Positions 9,404 to 19,751 of a stretch of 45,292 bases of DNA are shown here, piece after piece; position 1 is the first letter of the stretch, and every line of letters starts with the position of its first letter. The position numbers were made by a program, and so were the translations under genes. The stretch is from assembly GCA_946409935.1 (NCBI GenBank), contig CAMJYG010000017.1, forward strand, positions 1 to 45,292. Direction: 5' to 3'. Source of the DNA: an uncultured Clostridium sp. (GTDB lineage Bacteria; Bacillota; Clostridia; TANB77; CAG-508). The notes below the pieces were generated by a model. That model ran no database searches, was not told the DNA's origin, and saw only the letters and a program-made list of their open reading frames with translations.

Positions 9404-10730
9404 CTAATTCTTTTGCAAGCTTTTCTCTTACAATGATTCTTATAGGTGTACCTTCTAATCCAAATTCTTTTCTTATCTGATTTACTAAATATCTTTCATA
9501 AGAAAAATGAAATAACTCTTTATTATTTACAAATATTACAAATGTAGGTGGTTTTGTAGAAACTTGTGTACCATAGAAGATTTTTAATCTTTTTCCTTTA
9601 TCTGTTGGCGGCTGTACTATTGCTATTGCTTCGTTTATAACTTGATTTAAGACAGATGTTGATATTCTCATGCTATTTTGTTCTGCAACAAAATTTATCA
9701 TTTCAAATAATTTATTAACTCTTTGTCCAGTTTTTGCAGATATAAAAATTATAGGTGCATAAGATAAATATTTTAATTTGTCATATACTTCCTTTTTATA
9801 TTTTTCAAGGGTTCCTGTTTCTTTTTCTATTGCATCCCATTTATTTACTACAATAATTACACCTTTTCCTGCTTCATGCGCTTCACCTGCAATTTTTGCA
9901 TCTTGGTCTGTAACACCTTCAGTTGCATCAACAAGCATTAAGCATACATCTGCTCTTTCAATTGCAAGCAAAGTTCTCATTATGCTAAATTTTTCAATAG
10001 ATTCTTTTACTTTGCTCTTTTTTCTTATTCCTGCTGTATCTATTAATACATACTTTCCAAATTCATTTTCAAAATCTGTATCTATTGCATCTCTTGTTGT
10101 TCCAGCAATATCACTTACTATGCTTCTATTTTCTCCCATTATTTTATTTATTAGAGACGATTTTCCTACATTTGGCTTTCCTATAACAGCAACTTTTATT
10201 TCATTTTGTTCATCTTCATCATCTTTTTTTTCAGGAAATTCATCATATATTTTGTCTAAAACATCTCCTATTCCAAGTGCATTAGTAGCCGAAATTGGAA
10301 ATGGTTCACCTATTCCAAGATTATAAAATTCGTAAATTTCTTCTTTATCTTTAGTGTAATTATCTGCTTTATTACATACTAATACTATTGGTTTACCAGA
10401 TTTTTTTAGCATTAATGCAATTTCTCTATCTGCAGCTGTTACACCTTGTTTAATATCTGTTAAAAATATAATAACATTTGCCATTGCTATTGCAAGATTT
10501 GCTTGTTCTCTCATTTGAGATAAAATAATATCCTCTGAATCAGGCTCAATACCTCCTGTATCAACTAGTGTAAATGTTCTTCCTCTCCAATTTGTTTCAG
10601 CATAAACTCTATCTCTTGTAACTCCTGGAGTATCTTGAACAATTGAAATTCTACTTCCTGCCAAATAATTAAAAAAAGTTGATTTTCCTACATTTGGTTT
10701 TCCTATTATTGCTACTATTGGTTTTGACAT
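9396..10730 (-). CDS. der: Ribosome biogenesis GTPase Der (EngA)
   Basis: A double-GTPase needed for maturation of the 50S ribosomal subunit. 444 residues. The first G domain has GKPNVGKSTFFN, DTPGVTRD and NKAD. The second has GKPNVGKSSLIN, DTAGIRKKSKV and NKWD. A KH-like C-terminal domain ends in IRIIVREKLAKELEF. It is the first gene of the der-plsY-gpsA group. The 10731-10941 gap upstream holds no gene that I can see. Confidence 0.97.
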   Translation of the reverse strand: MSKPIVAIIGKPNVGKSTFFNYLAGSRISIVQDTPGVTRDRVYAETNWRGRTFTLVDTGGIEPDSEDIILSQMREQANLAIAMANVIIFLTDIKQGVTAADREIALMLKKSGKPIVLVCNKADNYTKDKEEIYEFYNLGIGEPFPISATNALGIGDVLDKIYDEFPEKKDDEDEQNEIKVAVIGKPNVGKSSLINKIMGENRSIVSDIAGTTRDAIDTDFENEFGKYVLIDTAGIRKKSKVKESIEKFSIMRTLLAIERADVCLMLVDATEGVTDQDAKIAGEAHEAGKGVIIVVNKWDAIEKETGTLEKYKKEVYDKLKYLSYAPIIFISAKTGQRVNKLFEMINFVAEQNSMRISTSVLNQVINEAIAIVQPPTDKGKRLKIFYGTQVSTKPPTFVIFVNNKELFHFSYERYLVNQIRKEFGLEGTPIRIIVREKLAKELEF

Positions 10731-10941
10731 TTATAATATCATTCCTTGTATAATATATTTAGGTTTTCAATAAAGGATTTACCTATAAACCTATTATCAC
10801 TATAAGAATATTTTTATATACTTAAAGTACTTTGATAGAGTGTAGCTCAACATTCCATTTATTTTTAACTCTAATTCTTATAAATTTTTTATCTGCACTC
10901 TATTGGTATTTTACACTAATTTCAAAAAATTTACAAGCTTA

Positions 10942-12610
10942 TTAATATACTTCCATTTTTACATTTTTACCTTTAAATGCAAAAACTATTTTGGTTATAT
11001 TATTAAATCCTCTTTCTCTTAACTCTGTTTCATATTGTTTTTCTTCTATTTGTTTTTTAGCATTTTCTATTGTTTCTTCTATTGTTGTTTCTTCCATATC
11101 TTCTAGTACTTTAAATTCCATTATAAAACTATTTCCGTTTTTATCTTTTGGTTCTAACATTATATCGTATCTTCCCATTCCAGATTCTCTATTTGAATTA
11201 ACATAGTATGAATCTTTTAAAGATACTAGCATTCCTAATACAAATGCATGATAAAAATTCTCTGCTGTATTTTCTCCAACATCCAAATAGCTAAACATTT
11301 GCATTGCCAATATTTCAAATTTTTTTCGAAATTCTTTTAGTTTTAATGTTATTAAGTCTTTCATTATACTATTTAGGTCATTTCCTGTTACTTTATCTCT
11401 AAACCAATCCTTTACAATTGACCTAAATAAAAATTTTATTTCTTCATTCGGCAACATTACTTTATATATTCCTTCTGAAATATCTACTGTTTCTACAACT
11501 TTTAAATATCCTGTTCCTAACATTAATCCCCATATATTTCCTTCATTTTGTTCTATACCTTTTATTACAGTTTCTAAATTTATTGTTACCTCTATTTTTT
11601 CATCTTTTAGAAGTCTTTCTATTTGCTCTTTTATTGTATTAGATTTCTTTAATACTAATTTAATTAAATCATTTGAACTTGTATTTACCCAATACGGCAT
11701 TAAATCTCTGTTTTTCAAATAATTTAATATACTCCATGGATTATATATTCCATCTGTATTTCCAATTACATAACCATCATACCACTTTTTTATATTTTCT
11801 TCATTTTCTTCTACATTATAATCTTTTATTACTTTTTTCATTTCCTCTGTTGTTATTCCAAAATCTTCGCTGAATTCTTTATTTAAAACAGTATATACAT
11901 CAAAATTATTTGCTCCGACTGAATATGCTTTCTTTTGCTACTCTTGACACTCCTGTTAATACTGTTTTTTCTAAATATGAATTGTCTTTAAAAGTTACTC
12001 CATAAAAGCCTCTCAAAAATTTAACAGCCTCTTCATAATATCCCTCCACATATGCTGATTGTAGTGGTACATCATATTCATCTATTATTAAATATACTGG
12101 CTTGTCAAATTCTTTATATAATAGTTTTGATAGTAGTTTTATTGAATTTTGAGTTTGCACTTCGTTGGCTTTTAAATTTAAAACTGTGCTAAACATTTCC
12201 TTCTCTATATCAAATAATTTTTCACTCTTTAATAAATACGCGTGTTCAATAAATAATTCTACAAGCTCTGTTTGTAATGATAACATCATATTATCATAAC
12301 TTGTACCTTTTACATCTTTTAAGGTTATATATATACATGGGTATGCTCCAAGTTTAGACGTATATTCTTCACCTTGTTCCATTATTTTTAGGCCATCAAA
12401 TAATTCTTTTGTATCCTTTTTATTGCAATCTAAAAAATATCTTAACATACTCATATTTAAGGTTTTTCCAAATCTTCTTGGTCGCGTAATTAAGGCTACA
12501 CTTGATTGATTATCTAATATATCTTTTATAAATAAAGATTTATCTATAAAATAATTATCTCTTACCCTTAGCATTTTAAAATCACTTACACCTATTCCTA
12601 TACCTTTCAT
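10942..12610 (-). CDS. AAA-ATPase-like / PD-(D/E)XK protein (DUF1703 type), read through a +1 shift at CGG
   Basis: The N-terminal AAA-like domain has Walker A TRPRRFGKT near residue 45 and Walker B YLIIDEYDVPL. The C-terminal nuclease-like domain has GRYDIMLEP and FIMEFKV, the D...ExK pattern. The two halves lie in different frames. The join is at a CGG codon (11915-11917). Reading it as Arg stops two codons later, while skipping the C gives SIFSGANNFDVYTVLN, the continuous family sequence. Total about 555 residues, the usual length. The start is the ATG at 12610, 7 bases after GGAGGG. These proteins are multicopy in gut anaerobes and of uncertain function. Defence or mobile-element roles have been suggested. 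Confidence 0.85.
11915..11917 (-). other. +1 frameshift site 2 (AGT CGG A)
   Basis: CGG is in the zero frame counted from the ATG at 12610. The next-frame codon GGA opens the exact continuation of the ATPase/nuclease protein down to 10942. Confidence 0.9.
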
Positions 12611-12663
12611 CTGCAAACCCTCCTATTCAGCTTTTAACTATATACATATTTTACCCTAAATAA

Positions 12664-12707
12664 AGAAAAATCACAATAGATTTTTACATTTCTATTGTGA
12701 TTTTTCT
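12664..12707. terminator. Bidirectional terminator
   Basis: A perfect 17-bp stem (12664-12680 with 12691-12707) has a 10-base loop and A/T tracts on both sides. It lies after the minus-strand gene that ends at 12751 and just before the one that starts at 12610. Confidence 0.85.
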
Positions 12708-12750
12708 AATGACCATTTAATTCTACACCATCATTTTTCGCAACTTTATA

Positions 12751-14542
12751 TTAATATGCTATTAATACTGGACGGAATGAATATTTGCCACCCATATTCG
12801 AATAAGATCCACGGTCGAATGCAAAAATACCTGCATCATCACCACCCGTTCTTCCTATTCCTCCTCTACAAAATACTGGATATTGAGATATAACAAATTT
12901 AGCATCATCACTATTCCATCCTTTTGTTTCTTTAGTTGCATCACCTTTTATCGCACCATTATAATTAGTATCTACATCAGTTGTGTTAGTATATAAATCA
13001 ACATATGTGTCATCTCCTGCTGTAACTCCAAAAGCTGAAGCCTCTTTTCCACTGAAACACCCAGCTACAATCTCATAAGCACCACCTGCCATATCATAAA
13101 CTCCATATACAGTTCCTGTTGTACTTGCTTTAGGTCCATTTCCTTTATTATATTGGGTTCCAGTTGGTACAGCACTACTAAAATAACTACTTGAATATCT
13201 TTCTTCTGCACTACTTCCAGCATATCCTGTATAAATATATTTTGCACTATTATATACATAGTTATTTTTCCATATTATTCCACTGTTAGTACTATAAGTA
13301 TTGAACACTCCATATTTGCTTTGACTCAGTATTGCAACTGCACCCCATTCTGTATTCTTCATCATATGAGAATCAATATTTGTTGAGTATTCCAAAGCTC
13401 CTCCTGACTGTTGCATTTTTCTACATGAATCATACATCAATTTTGAAGTTAAGCTCCTCCAACTTTGAACATTTGGTTGGACTTGTACCTGTAGATTAGT
13501 ATTATATGCTCCACCATACTGAGCAGTTGGTGAGCTACTACTTGCTTCAAATTTTGCTACCCATATTCCATCTAAAGGAGTATTGTTGAAAGTAAATGCC
13601 GGATGTATTGTATATCCCGAATCAGGTAATGTTGTATCTGTTGTAATGAACTTTACTTGTATTTGAGAGACCTGTGAACTTGTTATCTTATATTCATATC
13701 TTGGTATCCAAACCCAATATGTATTTAGTGTTCCATTAGTTATCTTTAAATTCGCCCATTTTCCCTTAGAATAATCATACCAGTTTTCTGGTTCTTCAGT
13801 CTGCGTATCATTAATTGTATATATTCCATTGTCTTCTGTCCATGTAACATATGTTTTATTTGACAAATTTTCAACATTTGGCGAATTTACTTGTAATATA
13901 TCATAGTAACTTCTTAAGTCTATTCTTACAGTATTGGGAGTACTACTATCCACTCCTTCTAATGTAAATGTAAATATTACTTCTGTTTCCGTTCCATCTG
14001 TATCATAAGTAACTTTTCCATTCGTTAATGTTCCTCGGTCTACTGCTGTTATAGTTCCTTCGCTTATACTTACATCAAAACCTATTTCTAAAGGTGTTCC
14101 TTCCTCTGGTTTATTTGTTGATGTTGTTGTTATTTCTATCTCTTTATCTGCTACTGTTGTTACTTTCAAGTTATCTTTATTTATTGTTGGTAATGGCTTT
14201 CCCACTATTCCAGTCGAACTTATTGAAAACGATTTTCCATCTACTGTAACTTCTACCGGAAATGTTGCTTTTGTTACAGTTCCTACATGTTCTAAATTTT
14301 CAACTAGTTTTGATAACTCTAAATTGCCATTTGTGCCATAACTCCCCATTACCTCAACTTTAACTTTTTCTTCTGCTGTTGCATATTCTGTTACCTTTTT
14401 AGCATTTTGTGCTTGACTTAATATTCCGGTTCTCTCCTGTCAATGTTGCAATTGTTACTCCTGCAAGTATTAATAAAACCACTATAGTTAAAACTAACGC
14501 TATAAGAGTAATACCTTTCGTTTCTTTTAAAATTTTTCTCAT
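12751..14542 (-). CDS. Pilin-like secreted surface protein with FGE/C-lectin-like C-terminal domain, read through a +1 shift at CGG
   Basis: The start is the ATG at 14542 after GGGAGG. The N-terminus has a type IV pilin-like signal: a short basic segment, KGITLIALVLTIVVLLILAG, then TIATLTGEN. A CGG codon at 14426-14428 follows. Reading it as Arg stops nine codons on, while skipping the C gives GILSQAQNAK, the usual pilin continuation. The product has about 596 residues. The middle looks like Ig-type repeats. The C-terminal 300 residues resemble formylglycine-enzyme/C-type lectin folds (GVYDMAGGAYE, CRGGIGRTGG, YSFRPVL). A second member lies broken at 30690-32403. Confidence 0.75.
14426..14428 (-). 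other. +1 frameshift site 3 (AAC CGG A)
   Basis: Codon 39 from the ATG at 14542 is CGG. Skipping C reads GGA ATA TTA (GIL) and joins the frame ending at 12751. The same codon position is used in the paralogue at 32335-32337. Confidence 0.9.
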
Positions 14543-14725
14543 CTCTTGTTTTCCTCCCTTTATTTTTTTACTACTAAAACTTTTAAAATGTTACTATATG
14601 AATATTATGAGATTAGAAATCCTCATTTTATTAAATTAGAATTTCTTTAATATGTAATGCAGCCGAGATTTTTTGATAAATATTTATATATTAACATCTA
14701 CTATTAGTTTTAATTAGTAATACTT

Positions 14726-14939
14726 AATTTATCTTTAAGATATATACTTAAGGATAAAACTAAATTGAAAAAAGAAGGAAAATAACTGCATTTGAGTACT
14801 ATTTTCAATACAGCTATTTTTTGAAGTTTCTATAAAATTTATTTTTCTAAATTTTTTTCAAAGTCTTGACATTAACGTTTTTTATTGGTAAATTATTTAT
14901 ATAAAATTTATCCTTAAGTATATATCTTAAAGATAAATT
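14726..14939. repeat. MITE-like element with 33-bp perfect inverted repeats
   Basis: Arm 14726-14758 is the exact reverse complement of arm 14907-14939. Each arm is itself partly palindromic around CTTAAG. The 148-base interior ends with a near-consensus plus-strand promoter. This fills most of the first half of the 14543-15334 gap. The rest is AT-rich, with one doubtful 31-codon frame (15078-15173) and a terminator. Confidence 0.75.
14866..14894 (+). promoter_or_regulatory. Candidate sigma-A promoter inside the inverted repeat
   Basis: -35 TTGACA at 14866-14871, a 17-base spacer, and -10 TAAATT at 14889-14894. The right inverted-repeat arm would cover the transcription start, so the arm could act as an operator. 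Confidence 0.4.
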
Positions 14940-15077
14940 TTATATTTTTTTGCAATTTTCATGTGAATAAATTGTTACAAGTCACAGTAATTTTTGAAAT
15001 AAAAAATCTAGTATATTAATATTTTGAGAATAAATCGAATGCAAATTAAATGTTATTAGAATTTTTTAAATAATTTT

Positions 15078-15173
15078 ATGGAAAATGTTCAAGCATTTAT
15101 TGTTTTTATCATTCTCTTTTTACTTTCTTTATCTTTTATATCTGCCACACTTTATATTTCTCCTATTTTTTAA
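15078..15173 (+). CDS. Doubtful 31-residue hydrophobic peptide
   Basis: The frame encodes one strongly hydrophobic helix (FIVFIILFLLSLSFISATLY) after a short polar start. It lies about 180 bases downstream of the promoter at 14866. There is no clear ribosome site, so it may be chance. A small membrane peptide of the type I toxin kind is possible but not supported further. Confidence 0.2.
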   Translation: MENVQAFIVFIILFLLSLSFISATLYISPIF

Positions 15174-15217
15174 TAAATTATAATTTACATATATTTAGTT
15201 GTATTTTTTCTTTAAAT

Positions 15218-15250
15218 AAAAAAAAGTTAGTAAGTTTTTCTTCTACTAAC
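15218..15250 (-). terminator. Rho-independent terminator
   Basis: On the minus strand GTTAGTA (15244-15250) pairs with TACTAAC (15226-15232), followed by a run of eight T. It ends the transcript of the gene at 15335-16360. Confidence 0.8.
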
Positions 15251-15334
15251 ATTTTAAATAACTATTTAATATCAATTATAAAAAGCTATTTTTCCATAGC
15301 TCCATTAATGTTGTTTCTTTTGTTTGCCCTTTTT

Positions 15335-16360
15335 TCATATTTTATTATTGCTTAAATAATAATTAAGAGCATCCTCGCAAGTAAAAATGTCATTCCTATA
15401 TCTAACTTCTCTAAAATGTATGCTATCATTTGAAAACTTGTCAGCCTTACCAATAAACTTGAATCCAGTATATTTTAGAATTGATATAAAAAATCTATAT
15501 GCTACAATACATTGTTCAAAATCATCTTTTTCTTTTTCAAGCATACCATATATTTTGTCTCTATATAATCTTTTTACCTGTGCATCTCTCACTCCAAAAG
15601 AAAAATAGTCTTCTTTATTTCCAATAAGCATCAACATTCCACTAGAAAATGCATACGAATCAAACCCTGCTGAGCCTAATGCCTTATATTCTGCTATATT
15701 ATTTTTATCATAAAAACCATTATCACAAAATCTGCAATTTTCTTTATATATTGTTGCTTCATAAAGATATGTTTCAAAAATATTTCGAACAATGTCTTCA
15801 TATACTTCTTCTACTTTACTACGAGATTGGAAGTCTGTAACTCCACGATTTATATATAAATCTTTATATGATTTTAGATTTAAACTTCTTGCAATATAAT
15901 TTAATATAAAAATCCTATAATCTTTATATCCTTCTTCATAAATTGCTCTTAATTTTTCTATTTCTTCTATCTTTACTTCAATCAATTCAATTTTTATTTT
16001 TTTGTTTTTTAAATAAGACTCGCAAATTGAATAATCATCTATTACTTCTAATTTAGAGAATTTTTGCTGTAACATAAATAAAATGTCTAATAATCTTTCT
16101 AATGTTGTAATTTCAACTCCTCCATTATATTTTACTCTACAATAACCTGAAAAATCATTTTTATTAAAATCCAAGTAAAATACATCACTTATATTATCTT
16201 TAAAATCAATACTTATACAATCATTTTCTTTTTGGCATGTCCACGTTTTATCTAGCTTACTTTTCTTTAATTCACTTATAATCTTTGTGTAGATTTCATC
16301 CGTACTATAATTACGTTTCTTTTTCCCACTATAACTTATATCAATATATTCTTCTTCCAT
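15335..16360 (-). CDS. Hypothetical protein, 341 residues
   Basis: A soluble, charged protein with no signal peptide. The first 120 residues look like a small alpha/beta domain. The central part contains a CRFCDNGFYD segment, with two cysteines 3 apart, near residue 205, and the rest is helical. I recognise no family. It is followed by a good terminator and preceded by about 140 bases of AT-rich DNA, so it is probably transcribed alone or with the unknown gene at 16501. The pair sits between surface-protein and housekeeping genes and may be acquired. Confidence 0.65.
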   Translation of the reverse strand: MEEEYIDISYSGKKKRNYSTDEIYTKIISELKKSKLDKTWTCQKENDCISIDFKDNISDVFYLDFNKNDFSGYCRVKYNGGVEITTLERLLDILFMLQQKFSKLEVIDDYSICESYLKNKKIKIELIEVKIEEIEKLRAIYEEGYKDYRIFILNYIARSLNLKSYKDLYINRGVTDFQSRSKVEEVYEDIVRNIFETYLYEATIYKENCRFCDNGFYDKNNIAEYKALGSAGFDSYAFSSGMLMLIGNKEDYFSFGVRDAQVKRLYRDKIYGMLEKEKDDFEQCIVAYRFFISILKYTGFKFIGKADKFSNDSIHFREVRYRNDIFTCEDALNYYLSNNKI

Positions 16361-16500
16361 ATTCTGTACCTTTCATATTTTTATTTAACAAAATAATAGC
16401 ACAAAAACTAACAGTTATCAAACTCTATGGATAACTTCAACTTTTTTATAATTCATTTTTGTATTCATCCATTCATACAACTTCGTATTTTTCGGAAACT

Positions 16501-17118
16501 TTATATTCCACCATAATTTTTCATTCTAAAATATATGGCATTTAATTTTCGATTTTCTTCTCTATCCGGATACTCAATATAATATCTTGAATCAAATATA
16601 CTTTTCTCTTTATCAATATTAATTAAATCACATATTGTATACCATGCACCTTCTGCATTAGCAATATGCGATTTTATAATATTATACCAAAATGCAAAAA
16701 TTTTTTTTATTTTTTTCTTCCAAATAAAAAAATCAGTTTTTCTAATATATCGTCCTCCATATGGTTTCTCTATATTAATCCATGCATCAAAATTTTCTTC
16801 ACTATTAATCCAATTTAACATCATAAAATCGCTATTTACGCAACTTACAGCAATACAATCAGTTTTAAATTTCGAACTTAGTGTTTGTAACAATTCTTGT
16901 GAATTTTCTACTGAATCCATATCGAAATAATTTGAATCTATCGAAATCCAATCACTTTCTTTAGTTGTATTAATCATAAAAATATAATCAGCTTCCTTAA
17001 ATTCACTCACTTCATTATATCCCACCAAATCCATTTTTTCTATAAAATATTTTTTTAAATTTATTTCGTTACACTTACTATTCTTTTTTAAATGTATATT
17101 CGAAAAAGTCATTCCCAT
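16501..17118 (-). CDS. Hypothetical protein, 205 residues
   Basis: A soluble protein rich in aromatic residues (ESDWISIDSNYFDMDS, SDFMMLNWINSEENFDAWIN, AEGAWYTICDLI). There is no signal peptide, membrane helix or known motif. The acidic, Trp-rich composition resembles immunity or SMI1-like proteins, but I see no signature to claim that. It lies 140 bases upstream of the other unknown gene in the same direction. Confidence 0.6.
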   Translation of the reverse strand: MGMTFSNIHLKKNSKCNEINLKKYFIEKMDLVGYNEVSEFKEADYIFMINTTKESDWISIDSNYFDMDSVENSQELLQTLSSKFKTDCIAVSCVNSDFMMLNWINSEENFDAWINIEKPYGGRYIRKTDFFIWKKKIKKIFAFWYNIIKSHIANAEGAWYTICDLINIDKEKSIFDSRYYIEYPDREENRKLNAIYFRMKNYGGI

Positions 17119-17310
17119 AATTATCCCACCTTAATCCATTATATATTTCTTATACAATTATAAAATTTTAACATATCTTTTTATCCGCCAAAGGTAACTT
17201 TTGTTTTTTTCTCTATCTTCTTTAATACTATCTCTTGCAGCTTAAAGCAAAATCCTCAAAAATTTTCACTAATGAGTTGTGTAGCTACTTTAGAAGCTAC
17301 ATAGAGTTTC

Positions 17311-17502
17311 CTATTGTATAAAATAAATAATTAATCCACCAACTATTGCAATAACAAAACCTAAAATTTTTAATCCACTAGATGCATCATTTTGATCGCC
17401 AAAACTAAAAAATTTTTTTGTAATAATTCTGGCGTCATAAATTAAAACTATTCCTATAAATACTATAATTAGTCCAATTAATTTTACTAATATTTGAAAC
17501 AT
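17311..17502 (-). CDS. Small membrane protein, 63 residues
   Basis: Two hydrophobic helices (LVKLIGLIIVFIGIVLIYDA and ILGFVIAIVGGLIIYFI) are joined by a short polar loop containing KKFFSFGDQND. I start at the ATG at 17502 because AAAGGATG lies about 10 bases upstream. Upstream in-frame ATGs overlap that site. Function unknown. Confidence 0.7.
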   Translation of the reverse strand: MFQILVKLIGLIIVFIGIVLIYDARIITKKFFSFGDQNDASSGLKILGFVIAIVGGLIIYFIQ

Positions 17503-17634
17503 AATAATCAACATCCTTTTCTTTTTATAATTAATCACTTTAAGCCTCAGTTTGAAAGAGCATCTCTGATTTTTTTAATTTATAATGTGCTAAGAATTAA
17601 GTTAGATTAACAGTATTGACTAAACTGTAACATA

Positions 17635-19680
17635 TTAAATCTCAATTCTTTTCATAAATTTATCTTTTATCAATTCTTTTAATAAAGCATTTTTAGGTTG
17701 TTCAGGTTTAGGGTCTTCAGCAATTATTTTACTAGCTACACTTTGTGCAATTTGTAAAATCTTCATATCTTCAAATAAATTTGCTATTTTAAATTCCGGA
17801 ATTCCATGTTGCATAGTCCCAAAAAAATCCCCTGAACCTCTTAATTCCAAATCTTTTTCAGATATAATAAATCCATCGTTTGTATCACACATAACTTTCA
17901 TTCTTTGCCTTGTATTTTCACCCTTTCCCTCGTATTTTAATATACAATACGATTTAAATTCTCCTCTTCCAACTCTTCCTCTTAATTGATGTAATTGGGC
18001 AAGCCCAAATCTTTCAGCATTTTCTATGACCATAATATTGCTATTAGGAACATCAACACCAACCTCAATTACAGTTGTTGAGATTAAAATATCTATTAAA
18101 CCTTTTTTAAATCTATCCATAATTGTGTCTTTATCTTTTGTTCTCATTTTTCCATGTATATATTCTACCTTATATTCTGGAAATATTTCGTTTTTATACT
18201 GTTCGTACAATTTTTCTACTGATTTTAAATCTAATTCTTCATTTTCTTCTACCAATGGACACACTATATATGCTTGTCTTCCCTCTTGTATTTGTTTTTT
18301 TATAAAACCATTTACTCTTTCTGTCATACTTTTATTTACTGCATAAGTGTCTATCTTTTTTCTGTTTGGAGGCAATTCATCTATAATAGAAATATCCAAA
18401 TCACCATAAAGAATCAAAGCAAGTGTTCTAGGAATTGGTGTAGCAGTCATAACTAATACATCTGGATTTTTACCTTTTTCTGCGATTTTAGTCCTCTGTT
18501 TTACGCCAAATCTATGTTGCTCATCTGTTACAACTAATCCTAAATTTTTAAATACTACATTTTCTTCTATTATTGCATGTGTTCCAATTAAAATATCAAT
18601 TTCACCATTTTCAAGTCTTTCTAATAATTCTTGTTTTTTCTTTTTTGAAATTCCAGAAATTAATAATTCACATCTTATATTTAAATCTTGTAATATTTTC
18701 TTGAAATTTTCTAAATGTTGTGTCGCTAAAATTGCAGTTGGAGCCATTATTGCTACTTGATATCCACTCTTAACAGCCTTATATGCAGCACATATTGCAA
18801 CAACAGTTTTACCAGAACCAACATCTCCTTGTAATAATCTATTCATAGATTTTTCTGATTCCATATTTGTTTCAATTTCTTGTAATACCCTTAATTGTGC
18901 TTTTGTTAATTTAAAAGGTAATGTATTTACTATTTCTGATATTTTAACACTAGAACTAAATTTAATTCCATCTTCATCATTTGTATAACTGTTTTTTAAT
19001 TCTAATAATGCTAATTGTGTTGTAAATAATTCCTCAAAAACTAATCTTTTTCTTGCTGTTTCAAATTGTTTAAATTCTTTTGGAAAATGTATATTTTTTA
19101 TGGCTTCATTAATATTCTCCAACTTATATTCTTGAATTATGTAATCTGGTAATGTTTCTTTTAAATTACCAATTATTTCTTTTAATCCATTTTCAATTAT
19201 TTTTCTAACAACATTTTGTGAAAGCTGATATGTTAAAGGATATAATGGTATTATTTTTCCTGTATTGATATTTTGGCCATTCTCGTCAAAAGCAGGAGAA
19301 GACATTGATATTTTTCCAAACATATTACTTATTTTTCCGTAAAAATGATACCTCTGGCCTATTTCAAACTTATTTTTCAAATAACTTTGATTAAACCACG
19401 TTATAGTCGCTGTTCCAGTTTCATCTCTCACAACTAGTTTTTGCATTGTTTTACCTTTTAATCTAACTTCAGATATTCTTCCAATTGCCACAGCATCTAT
19501 TAGTACTTCCTCACCATCTATACATTCTGCTATTTTTTTAGGTTTACTTCTATCTTCATATGTTCTTGGGTAATATGTAATTAAATCTCTTAATGTAAAA
19601 ATATTTAGTTTGTTCAATAATTTAACTCTATTAGGCCCTACTCCTTTTACAAACTTTACATCTTTTTCCAAATCCACCAT
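17635..19680 (-). CDS. recG: ATP-dependent DNA helicase RecG
   Basis: RecG reverses stalled replication forks and processes branched DNA. 681 residues. The N-terminal wedge/OB domain (residues about 60-160) is followed by a superfamily 2 helicase core: Walker A LLQGDVGSGKT near residue 283, DEQH as motif II (VVTDEQHRFGVKQR), MTATPIPRT as motif III, and QLRGRVGRG as motif VI. Its two CGG triplets are out of frame. It stands in the same direction as the phosphoesterase upstream. Confidence 0.97.
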   Translation of the reverse strand: MVDLEKDVKFVKGVGPNRVKLLNKLNIFTLRDLITYYPRTYEDRSKPKKIAECIDGEEVLIDAVAIGRISEVRLKGKTMQKLVVRDETGTATITWFNQSYLKNKFEIGQRYHFYGKISNMFGKISMSSPAFDENGQNINTGKIIPLYPLTYQLSQNVVRKIIENGLKEIIGNLKETLPDYIIQEYKLENINEAIKNIHFPKEFKQFETARKRLVFEELFTTQLALLELKNSYTNDEDGIKFSSSVKISEIVNTLPFKLTKAQLRVLQEIETNMESEKSMNRLLQGDVGSGKTVVAICAAYKAVKSGYQVAIMAPTAILATQHLENFKKILQDLNIRCELLISGISKKKKQELLERLENGEIDILIGTHAIIEENVVFKNLGLVVTDEQHRFGVKQRTKIAEKGKNPDVLVMTATPIPRTLALILYGDLDISIIDELPPNRKKIDTYAVNKSMTERVNGFIKKQIQEGRQAYIVCPLVEENEELDLKSVEKLYEQYKNEIFPEYKVEYIHGKMRTKDKDTIMDRFKKGLIDILISTTVIEVGVDVPNSNIMVIENAERFGLAQLHQLRGRVGRGEFKSYCILKYEGKGENTRQRMKVMCDTNDGFIISEKDLELRGSGDFFGTMQHGIPEFKIANLFEDMKILQIAQSVASKIIAEDPKPEQPKNALLKELIKDKFMKRIEI

Positions 19681-19751
19681 TAAAAAAGTTCATTCCTTTC
19701 TATTTTTAAAGGTCTACCTACTGAGTTAGATGTTATAATAATTTGTCCTCA

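Noticed and set aside
9778-10326. Long open frames on the strand opposite der and other real genes
   Set aside because: They are Ser/Phe/Ile-rich mirror frames of AT-rich genes, without ribosome sites or recognisable domains.
12751-13100. Variable region of a diversity-generating retroelement
   Set aside because: The fold is of the right kind, but there is no reverse transcriptase, accessory gene or template repeat in the window.
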